DNA from: Epichloe hybrida
Taxonomy: Eukaryota > Ascomycota > Sordariomycetes > Hypocreales > Clavicipitaceae
Reading direction: 5' to 3'
NCBI GenBank assembly: GCA_019022495.1
Contig: JAFEKR010000001.1
Location: 5,704,001-5,768,000, forward strand
DNA length: 64,000 nucleotides
This document shows, piece by piece, positions 1 through 9,728 of this stretch. The notes beneath the pieces are model-generated. The model was not told the DNA's origin and ran no database searches. It saw only the letters and a list, made by a program, of their open reading frames with translations. Within the stretch, counting starts at the first letter, position 1. Every line of letters starts with the position of its first letter. Both the position numbers and the translations under genes were made by a program.

Positions 1-256
1 TGCTACAAAGTGACCGAGTCAGCTAATTTGCCCACAAGGAGATGTGGCGATTGCTTTGCTGAAAGAGGGTGCCGATTTCACGCTCAAAAATGCCGAAGAC
101 AAGTCGGCCTTGGACTTGGCGCCAGATAAGGAGGCAAGTCTTTGTCAAGAATAAACTCGCTTCTATGACTTTATAGCGTCGCTAACGGCCCCCTGACAGG
201 TTCTTTCATACATCATGCGCGACGCAGAACGAGAGGGTATTGAGCTGTCCCCGTGA
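1..256 (+). CDS. nas6: 26S proteasome assembly chaperone, ankyrin type (Nas6/PSMD10), 3' end only
   Basis: This is the C-terminal part of an ankyrin-repeat protein whose 5' end lies outside the window. Visible exons are 39-133 and 200-256 (stop TGA at 254-256). Positions 1-38 look like an intron tail, with a GCTAAT branch-type site and an ACAAG acceptor. The visible peptide reads as one ankyrin repeat (GDVAIALLKEGADF...) followed by a short LDLAPDKEV-type tail, which resembles the last repeat of fungal gankyrin-type proteins. Members of that family bind the Rpt3 C-terminal region during assembly of the 19S regulatory particle. The last intron (134-199) appears to be a GC-AG intron with donor AG|GCAAGT; the frame runs through cleanly. 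The family call rests on one repeat plus the tail, so another ankyrin protein is possible. Confidence 0.7.
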
Positions 257-364
257 ACGGATCGCGCGGCACTATGTAGACGTAATCTATCTATCACATG
301 TTGCCTTGTGCTGGCTCGACACCTGCCTTGCCCCATTGTGTTGCACTTGTTCGTGCATCCTCCG

Positions 365-3098
365 TTACTTGACTGTTCGCTCGACCAGCTCACGATACAT
401 GGTCTTGACATCCTCAACATCCGCCTTTAGTTCCTCAACAAGCTCGCTCTTCTCACCCAGCATCTCCAACGTTGTCTGGTATCTCGAGTCAAGATTGGCT
501 ACCTCCTGCTCCAGTTGTGGCACTCTTGACGCAGCGGCCTTTGTCTCTTCTATTTCTTTCATGAGTGCAACCAAGTCTCTTCTCGCTTCGTTCCTCTGGC
601 CACAAACCCTGGCCATTTCCTCCTTGGCCGTAACCTTCTCGGCTTCCAGTCGTCGAATGGCCGCGCTCATTCTTTCGACGAGCTGTACTGATGGCCCAGC
701 AGCTACCGTTGAGACCGAGACCATATCCTGGGCCACGTGACGAGGTGAAGAAGGTATAGTCTCCAGTGCTCCATTGTCATTATCTCGTTCTACAGAACCG
801 AGAGATGGGAAATGCCCAGTTTCGCTGGGTGTTTCAAAGGGTGAGAAAGGGGTTGGCGGTGCGCCAGACCCAGCATAAGATGGCTCCCTGGTTCGAATAG
901 GAGTCTGGCTCGTGGCCCGTCGTGTTGGTGACATGATGTCTGCAGGACTATTATCAGGAATACTACATGGCGTGTAGGATCTCCGAGATTTTCTTGGGCC
1001 AGAGAGGCCCAGCAAGTCTGAGCTGAACGTTCTGGATATGGACACGAGTGGTGACTCAGGCCGGCTTTGATGGCCCCTGTTCGTTGCGCCCGCCACTTCA
1101 TCCACCCACTGACGTCGTTCCGCCTCTACTGAGTCTTCTTTATCAGTAACACCTTGTTGTTTCAATCTCTCAACTTCTTCTCGGGCCTCTGCCAAAGAGG
1201 CCTGGCAAGACTTATACGAAGCTTGAAGCTCCGCCATCTCGTCTCGGCAGAATTTCAACTCCTGACGAGCAGAAGCAAGAGACGGCTGCACGTCTTGAAG
1301 CTCATCTTCGACATGTCTCAGCCGCACGGCCTATGGGCAGCAAAAATTAGACAAGCAAGCATATATAGATATATGGGTCGGCTTGAACTCTCGGAGCAAA
1401 TCGCACACGAAGACTTACCGCATCTCGTGCTTTCTTTCTCATTTCTGATTCTCGGCGCTGTGCCTCGTCTCTCTCTTTCTCTAGGTTTGCTGATTTGGCA
1501 ATGAGCGACGCTTCGATGCCTTGCCAATTCTCTCTGGCCGAGGCATACTGGGACTGCAAGGTTTCAATCTGGCGGAACATCTTTACTTGTGCTTCGCCTC
1601 CAGTTCCCGATGACGCTTCTTCTGCCGCCACTCTCATGGCTTCCAACTTGCCTTCTACGGCCTGCAGTTCGGCTTTGAGTTCCTCTGCCGTCTTGCGCCC
1701 TCGCTCGTTGGCACGCTCGAGCTTCTCGCGCCATTCGATTTCGTCTTGTCGCGCTTGCTCAGCCACCGTCTCCTTTTCCGCACGAAGACTCGTGTTCAAC
1801 TCCTCCAGCGACTTTTGTTTCTGACGCTCTGCAGCCAGTGCTTTATTCATCGCTTCTCGATGAGAACACTCAGCCTGCTCCGTCTTTTTCTTCCATTCCT
1901 GGTCCAGACGCCGGTACGCGTCATCTTTCTTCGAGTTTTCTTTTTTCAGTGATTCCATCTCTGCTTGGAGCGCAGCAGTTGCTCGGTTGGCCTCATCCCA
2001 TCGCCTTTCTACCTCCTCGGGCCCTTCTAAGCGAGCACGCAAGGCTTCGGCGTCAGAAATGGCCCTGTCTCGGTTCGTCTTCAAATCTGCTAGTTGCTTC
2101 TCATGTTCACCGATGAGAGCTCGAAGTTTTTTTATCGTACTTCTCAATTTGTGCTCGTTGGAGGATAGTTTCTGCCCCTCTTCCAGAAGCAACGCTATCT
2201 TTTCATCCTTTGCTGCGAGCTTTTGTTCGGGACTGCCGGGTGGTGCTGACGATGCAGCCTTCCTGGCCGTGTCTGTGGCCGTCTTGGATAGATATTGAAG
2301 CTTGGATTGGAGCGAGTCTATGCGCTCTATATATTCTCGAATCTCTTCCTGCTGCCTATCTTTCACCTCTTGCAATTCTCTCACTAGCTCTGACTTGTCA
2401 TCTGGCTGCGTCGACGCTGAGTCCTCCTCTGCGGATATTTCTGCCCCCGCGGCCCCCTCGGCCCCCTCGGCCCCCTCGGAAGCTTGTGAAACATGATCTA
2501 GCGCAGATGTCTTCCCGCTTGCTGCTTCCGTTGTCGTGGCATTCTGTATTGGTTTCGATGCCTCCGTTGGAGCCGCCTCGATGGCATCTGCCAGCAAGCT
2601 TTCGGGTGGTTCGGTTTTGGAGCATACATCAATGCCCTCAGCTTCGAGTTTCGCGGTCGCTTCGTCTTGCTCTTTCGAGAACTGTTTGTCCGTGGACTTT
2701 TCTTCCATAGAAGGTCGGCTGATGTGGTCGGTTGAGCTCGTTGGCGACAAAGTTCCCCTGCTTGCCGTGCCACTGGCATTGGCCTTTCCTGCCATGGCCC
2801 GGGCTAGCCTTGCTTGGAGCCGGCCATTGACACCGCTCCGAGACGATGACCTCGAGTTCGTGGCACCTGATGTGGCTGGCGGCGCTAGTTCCTGCGATGA
2901 CTGTTTGGCAGTCGTGGTAATGGCTTCCGATACCCGAGGCGCGGCAGAAGGCGATGCAGAAGCCGCCGAGGCAGCAGCAGGTTTTTGAGATTGAGCTTCG
3001 TCCGGCTCTGCCAACATGTTATCCAGCCTCGACTCTACGCCGGCGACGGCTTGGGAAAGAAACGAGCCCCATTTTGACGGCTTTCCCGGAGCAGCCAT
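365..3098 (-). CDS. TMF-family coiled-coil protein (Sgm1/TMF1-like Golgi tether)
   Basis: Two exons, complement(join(365..1330,1419..3098)), give 881 residues. The intron has donor GTAAGT and acceptor CATAG. The start at 3098 (MAAPGKPSKWGSF) is preferred over the upstream in-frame non-ATG codons. Residues 1 to about 240 are low-complexity Ser/Ala/Thr with short basic stretches. From about residue 245 the protein is almost continuous coiled coil (LQEVKDRQQEEIREY onward). The last ~110 residues match the C-terminal TATA-element-modulatory-factor domain (YQTTLEMLGEKSE... MYRELVERT). In yeast and animals TMF/Sgm1 proteins sit at the Golgi and bind Rab6-type GTPases. Golgi localisation here is inferred from the family only. 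The middle contains a short run coding GAEGAEGAAGAE from a GGCCCCCTC repeat near 2450-2480. Confidence 0.85.
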
Positions 3099-3959
3099 GG
3101 TCAGGCTCTTCCTCGATGGCCGGACGCGCACTGATCCAGCCCTCGCCGCGAGGGACCAAAGGAAGAAGAGGCTGTTGAGGCCGTCGAATACGGCGAGGTC
3201 GTTTCTAAGTCTCGTCTGAAAGGCCGATCAAGTAGTAATCACAAGCATCGTTCTGTTCGCAATGATGTTCAGATTGTACCTGGGCTAGTTTGGAACCTTA
3301 AAGTGGTTCGGTATATTGTGGGACGCGTTGCCGCAGTCAGCCAGGAATGGAAATTGTCTGACCTGGCCACGACAGCCCAATGCGCGGCCATTCTGCCGGC
3401 AGTTTCTGATGTGACAAAGGATAACAATCAATACACGTGACTGAAATCAATCCCCGCAAAAGGCATCCGTTGACAAGGTGTCCTTTCAAGCTCAAGCTGT
3501 TTCAACTCGATAAGCTCAGTCACGGGTTGCCATATCCATTGCATGTGTATTATGTAAATGCTATGTCTCTTTTCGGTGTTTTTGAAATACTGCAGTACAC
3601 AGAAGCTTGCTAGTCCCTGAACATGAAGTTGACATCTTTTTGACTGCTTTGGAGTAAACAGCCGTTACACATTATACGCCAATACAAAGTATTAGCTCCT
3701 GGGCAACATACATATGTATCTTATCAAAAGACAAGAAGGGAGGGGGGGGGTATCATGCAAAAATGATCTCCGGTCTCGATCAACAAGCCATAACGTGTAT
3801 GGGTGACCCAAAATTCCAGATCCTGGTGGACACCTTGGTAATGCGAAGAATAACTATTGAATGATCGCCGCCTAGACCATTGAGCCCTGATATCGCATAT
3901 TGGAAGAAAAAAGTTCCCAAATCAATGTGCTCGCTTAGAAAAACACGCTCTGCGCAAAA
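3099..3959. other. Intergenic region between two minus-strand genes
   Basis: This holds the likely promoter and 5' leader of the TMF gene on its left side and the 3' untranslated region of the large WG-repeat gene on its right. I see no convincing coding ORF, RNA gene or transposon. A short G9-10 run lies near 3742. Confidence 0.5.
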
Positions 3960-6900
3960 TCATCCTGTAAATTTCCTCCACCAGCTTGATCGAGGAGTTG
4001 AATCAACGAGAATCGAGTTTCTTCTGCTCTGTTGCCGTTCATCGCTGCCTTCTGATCCTGCTACACGCTTGTCTTTATCTCGTTCTTCTCGTCTAGCACG
4101 CCGTCGACGCTGATCGTCGGTCTCGTCTGCCGTTATGTCGCCCTGCTTCGCTCGACGTCGAGCTCGTCGAGCCTCTCGGCGGGCTTGTTCCTCATCAGTC
4201 GGGCCACTGTCCTCGGGAGGCGGTGGAGCGTCGGAATGCTCTTTTACCCAGGATGATGTCCCCGAGTGTGGCCAGTTCGTGCCCTTTTTGCTATCTCGTC
4301 TACGGTCTTTGTTGGGATAGAACTGTTCATCTCCCGACTGCTCGGTCTGTCGTCGACTGCTCTTTCGCTTGTGGCCATCCGAGCCCTCCATAGCGGCGCG
4401 GGCTGCACGACGCTCTTCACGTCGACGTCGTCGTTCCGCTTCCTCTTCCACCGGATCTGCTTGAGTCGACCTTCGGCGTTCTTGCTTGGAGGTCTTGCGC
4501 GCTTCATCAGCGAGGGCCGTAGCCTCCTTTTCCTTGCGTACACGACGTCGCTCAGCTCTCTTCGTGTCTCGGTCTTCAGCAGCGCGCCGCTCTTCCTCTT
4601 CCCGTTGTCGCACCGCACGACGCTCAGCTTTCCTGGCCTCTTTCTCCCCCGTCTTCCGAGACTCTGGATCATCTTCGCGCTTTCGGCGTCTCTCACGATG
4701 AGATTCGTTGCTCGCTTTGTCGGTCTGATCCCGGTCGCTGCGCCGCGATTTGCGGGCCGATGTACGGGCTTCACGATCTGTCTCGTCCATTGTCATCTCC
4801 ACGTCGCCAAAAGGATCAGGCCTAGCTGATTTTGGGGTCATCAATCCGCTGAAAAGACCGGAAAAGCCCGACTTTTTGGACACTGAGGCGCCGCGCTTGA
4901 GAGGCGTATCTGACGGTACGCCGGCATCGACCATGACAGCATCTTCATCTGGTAGCCTTCTGGATCGATGCTTTTCGCGCTTGGCGGTGGTAACGTCGGC
5001 GTCCAGAGCCCCAGTCATGAGAGCGTCCTCATACTCGGAAGCTCTTCGCGACTTCTTCTTGCTCCCAGACTTATCGATGCCTAGTATCTTTGCGGCTTTG
5101 GACGACACTTCTGGCATGTCTTCTGAAGGTGGTGAGGCCAGACCGTGCACATCAACCGACCGCCGTCGCGAAGATGACCTGCCGCCTGCGCCGCCCCTCC
5201 TCTCCTTGTCCCGTGTTGACATTGACCTGGAAATGGGTGGTGTACTAGTAAACATGCTTGGCATACGAGACTTGCCCGGGAGTTTTTCTGTTTTCTCCAA
5301 GCGGTCTGCCTTTTCGGACCCAGAGTCTTTAGAGGAAGTCTTATCCGAAGCACGTTTTGATGGCTTTTCGGATTTCGATTTCGAGGAAGACGAGGGTTTT
5401 CTGTCCTCTTTCTTCTCTTCTTTCTGAATCGCGGGTGCTGCACTCCACTTTGCCCATGAAGCTCCGTCCCCATTGATCTTCGGCCGAGCTTTCTTTGATG
5501 ATCTTGGCTCTGGCGGGGGGGTCAAAGGAGCGTCAGGAACGGGCGGAGGAGGCGGAGGTGCCTCATCCTTGGCCTTGCTCTTTTTGGCCTTTTTTGGCTT
5601 GTCTTTGGGTGCCATGTCAACGATTTCGACTATGTCATCTTCGTCATCGTCAGCTGGGAAACTTCCAGGTAGTTCAGAAGATTTGTGGCTCTTCTGTGAA
5701 AACGAACTCTGATGTTCTGCCTCTTCGACCTCTTTGGACTTCTTCTTCGAGCTGGATTTGGTGCTCTTCTTCTCTTCTTTGGGAGGTGTTGGTGGAGCGG
5801 GTGGAGGACAGGGGATTGGGTCGGCCGGGGGGTCCTCCGGAGCAGACTCAAAGGTCTTGAGCCTGTCCGTAATCTTCCCAAGAGCCTTCCGCGACAACGG
5901 CCCTTTCGTAGAAACGCCCTCGCTCGTTTTCGATAAGGGTGTCGTGTCCTTGTCACTGGCTGTGATATCGTCTAGAAATGGGCGGATGAGTCAGCAAGTT
6001 TGTAATTTCGGCTCATTCCGAATTAGATGACGGCATGGAGAAATGCTGGGGTAGCGCCACAATTCGACAAGCGTGGAACACACCTTTTTTGGACTTCTTT
6101 GACCCGCTGCTAATACCCCAGAAGCTGAAGGCCTCGTTTGTAGACTTGTCTTTGCCCGAGAGAAGCTCTTCGATCTCTTCTGGCTTCAATTCCGGCTCCG
6201 GCTCCGGCTCCGGATCAGGTACTGGCTCCTTGGGTGGTTTTTTCTCCTTCTCCTTTTTCTTCTCCTTTTCTTTGTCCTTGTCCTTCTTGGAACTCTTCTT
6301 GGACGACTGTTTGGCAGCCTCGGCCTCCTCAGCTTGACGAGCTGCCAGTTCTTCAGCTTGACGAGCTGCAAGTTCTTCAGCTTCACGAGCTGCAAGTTCT
6401 TCAGCTTCACGAACCGCCAGCTCTTCAGCTTCACGAGCTGCCTGTTCTTCAGCCTCCCTTGCAGCATTCTCAGCCGCTGCTTGCTCTTCGGTATTGAGCG
6501 CCCCCTTCTCCTTCGCTCGCTTGTCCACACTTTCCTTCAAGCGATTGTATTTCTCCGTGTCCTTTTTCGTGAGCTTGCCCTTCAAAAGCTTCTTGTCTTC
6601 GAGCGCAGCGAGCTGCTCCTCCTCCTTCGTAAAGGCAGCCTCTTCTTCTGCGATGCGTGCCTTTTCCTCTTCCTCCAATCGAGTCTTCTCTTCTGCTTCT
6701 CGTGTGGCTTGCTCTTCGGCCTCTCGCTCGGCGGCCTCCTTGGCTTCCTGCTCGAGTCGTTCGCTTTCGGCCTTTTCTGCTTTCTTCTTCTCTTTCTCGA
6801 GCTTTTTAAGCTCCCTTTCACTTAACTTTGGTTCTTTATCTTTCTTCGACTTTTCCTTTTCCTTTTCCTTCTCTGCTTCTTTGTCTTTAGACTTGGACTT

Positions 6901-8264
6901 CGACTTAGACGTAGTGATTTCAGCCCATGGATCGGGCTCGGCTTGTCCTGCTTGATTGTGATATTCAGTAAAATCCATAGATGGGGGAGTTGGCGCGGGA
7001 GGAGGTGGATCAGCCAAGGCTTCCACAAGCGATTTTGATCTCGTTTGGCTTGATGACGTCCAAGCATAGCCGGCGCCATCATTAACCTTGCTGTCCTTGA
7101 TCTCCTCTACTGCGTCAGGTTGGACGGTCTCACCGGCTGCGTCTTCTTTGACTTCGACTGGGTCGTCTTTTTTCTTGTCCTTCTTCTTGTCCTTCTTGGC
7201 GACGGCGCCCCAAGGGCTGTCTGCAGGTTCTTCGATGCTGTCCGGTTTCATAGATGCGTCGTCAGATCTCTTCTTCTTCTTGTTGTCTTTCTTACCAGTT
7301 CCCCAAGAGCTGAAGAATTCATCATCTCCGGGAGCGTCCGCAGGTGCCTTGGGAAGCTCGTCTGAGGAAGCTTTATTTCCCTGGTCATTCAAATCAATCA
7401 AGTCATCGGCGCCTTTCTTCTTTTTCTTGTCCTTCGAGCCGGCCCCCCACATATCCCATCCATCGTCCTTGATCGTCGCATCCTTGGAGTCTTCCTTTGG
7501 GTTGCCATCAACAGCAGAAGTCTTCTTCTTCTTGTTGTTTTCCTTTTTAACTGCTGAGAGCCAATCAACATCATCTTCTGCAGTTTTCTCAGGTTCCTCA
7601 TTCTTCTCAGATTTGAGGTCCTCGTTTTTTTTATCATCATCAATATCAGCGAAAAAAGAACCTTTCTTCTTTGTTTCTTTCTTAGAACCTGCACCCCATA
7701 TGGCCCAGGTATCCTCGGCGGATTTGGCTGGGTCAGGAGGAGGTGGATCTTCTTTCAGCTCTTCAGCGGCGCCCTTTTTCTTCTTCTTCTTGTCTTTCTT
7801 TGACGCAGAGAGGTCCCAGATGTCGTCGTCTAATTTCTTCTCGGGCTCAGCTTCATCAAGAGGCTCCGGGACGGGCTCAGAGACTGGTTCGGGGTCAGGC
7901 TCCTTGACTTCCTCCACACCCTTTTTCTTTTTCTTCCCCTTCTTTGAGGTCGCCGCCATGTCCCAAATAACATCGGTCTCCTTTTTCTCAGGCTCTGTAA
8001 CGGGCTTCTTTTTATCTTTCGTGGAACTGACACCGGTATCCCAAGAATCAGTAGGGTCTTCTTTCTTATCCTTGGCCGGTTCTTCCGTTATTGGATCGGG
8101 AACAGATGGTGTGGGCTCCGCAATTGGCTCTGGTTCATCCCACATGGCCGCCTTCTTTTTTTTCTTGTCCTTTTTACTTGACTTGACGGCGACCCCCCAA
8201 AAGTCCTCCTTTTTTTGCGCTGGTTCAGGCTCGGGCTCGAGTTCAGGTTCAGGTTCAGGCTTAA

Positions 8265-8295
<31 letters not shown>

Positions 8296-9728
8296 TTCAG
8301 GCTCGGGTTCAGGCTCGGGTTCGACATTTTTGCCTTTCTTCTTGCTCTTTTTAGCAGACACACTTCCCCAGACACTAGCCGCTGCAGCTGGCTCCGGTTC
8401 CGGCTCTGGGTCGCTCTTTTCATTTTTTTTCTTGGAAGGGGCCTCAAACCCCCAGAGATCAGCGCTGGCATCGGGCTTGTCTTGGGCTGTCTTCGTCTCT
8501 TCGACCGTGTCAGTCCCCCAGGCGCTCGTGGTTTTCTTCTTTTTGTCCTTCTTGCCTGTAGTGGCAAAGCCCCAGTCCTCATTTTTCGGTTCATCCACAG
8601 CACCAAAAGAAAAGCCGGTATTGGTCTTCTTTGTTGTCTTTGTCCCCTTTGAATCCCACGGATTTGAATCCAAGTCGTCTTTCTTCGCTTCGGAACGAGC
8701 ATCAGTTCCTCCTTCGCCACTCGCGCCCCATTGCCAGTCGCTATCACCTGTCTTCCATTTTGTGCCCCATGAGCTGAAGTTATTTTTGGCGTCTACAGAG
8801 CCAGAGTTGATGTCCAATTTACCCCCACTATCATCTCCAAGCTTAATTTCTTGAAACGCGTCTCCGCCAAAGTCAGTCGTGGGGATTGCTGGGGCGGCTT
8901 CAGGCTCCGGGTCAGCTCCCTTCTTTCCCTTCTTTTTCTTAGACTTAGCAGGCACGATTTCGTCCCATGGCGCGTCCTCTTTTACATCACCTTCATCGTT
9001 CTTGTCCTTATCCTTGTCCCCATCGCCAGCTCCATCACCGGCACCGGCACCATTGTCAGCGCCGCCACTTCCTGCGTCACCGCCTGCCTGCTCTCCACTA
9101 CCATTATTGTTGTCGTCTCCGCCATCATTCTTATCTCCGCCACTATTGTCTTGAAAATTCCTCGCAGGGGCGGCTGGCCTCTTCTTCTTCCCCTTGTGGG
9201 TTTTTATGCCGGCTTGGGAATCCAAGTCAACTTCGAATTCTGAGGAAGGGTCCGAGAAAAGGGCATTTTTTGACTTGGATTGTCGTTTCCCATTCTCCGC
9301 TGAGCTGTTTGAAGAAGGGTGGCATACTGAAGCCGGAAGCCGTCGGGAAGCTAAGCAATACGTTTGGCTTGGCTCGGCGAGGCAGTCCGACAATTTCGAA
9401 GATGAAGCATGGCTGGGCAGTCTATCATAACTCCTAGACCAGTAATTAGGTACCACCAAGGGTCGTTCAGTGGCTGTCTTGAAAGAAGCAAGAGTAACAT
9501 TGGTCTGCGAGGCAAAGGGGGTTAGAACTAGAAGAAGATATAGCAAATTGTGTCAAGCAAACCTACCAATTGGGCGCATTTGATGGAGGCCCACGCAGAT
9601 GAAATGCGCCCCAACTGGGCTCGCAGCGATCTCTCATCCCAACCAGTCGTCGAGAGCTGGGCTGGAATATAACCTTGTGCGCTCCCTGCCCAACTTTCTG
9701 TTGATGCAAAAACCACGGCCGCAGCCAT
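3960..9728 (-). CDS. Large lysine-rich W-G/W-D repeat protein, function unknown
   Basis: Three exons, complement(join(3960..5971,6084..9504,9567..9728)), give 1864 residues; introns are 112 and 62 nt and frame holds at both junctions. I do not recognise a named family. Residues 1-54 (exon 1) and the next ~80 are of ordinary composition, while the rest is low complexity. About residues 130-900 carry roughly twenty degenerate units: an acidic linker, a Trp followed by Gly or Asp, then a lysine cluster such as SKKDKKKKK. An (EP)n tract lies inside this part. Next comes a very charged Glu/Ala/Arg/Lys segment with an eight-residue AAREAEEL-type repeat, probably a long single helix. A final ~650 residues are proline-rich and then strongly Arg/Lys/Glu-rich, ending TPRSSWWRKFTG. 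Nuclear or RNA-linked location would fit the charge pattern but is inference. Confidence 0.8.
6324..6460 (-). repeat. 24-bp coding minisatellite (AAREAEEL repeat)
   Basis: About five near-identical 24-bp units (plus-strand core AGCTGCAAGTTCTTCAGCTT) lie head to tail inside exon 2 of the WG-repeat gene. Each encodes one eight-residue Ala/Arg/Glu unit. Units differ at few bases, so the array looks recently expanded. Confidence 0.8.
8215..8330 (-). repeat. Coding minisatellite for a Glu-Pro tract
   Basis: GGCTCAGGCTCGGGTTCAG-type 6/12-bp units repeat across this stretch of the WG-repeat gene and encode an alternating Glu-Pro run of about 30 residues, broken by a few Leu and Lys. Confidence 0.8.

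Noticed and set aside
4750..5427. 225-residue plus-strand ORF
   Set aside because: Antisense shadow of the third exon of the WG-repeat gene.
7088..8854. 588-residue plus-strand ORF inside the WG-repeat gene
   Set aside because: It is the antisense of a low-complexity Lys/Glu/Pro region. Its Ser/Phe/Gly composition mirrors the sense codons and the opposite strand has clean splice-supported coding.
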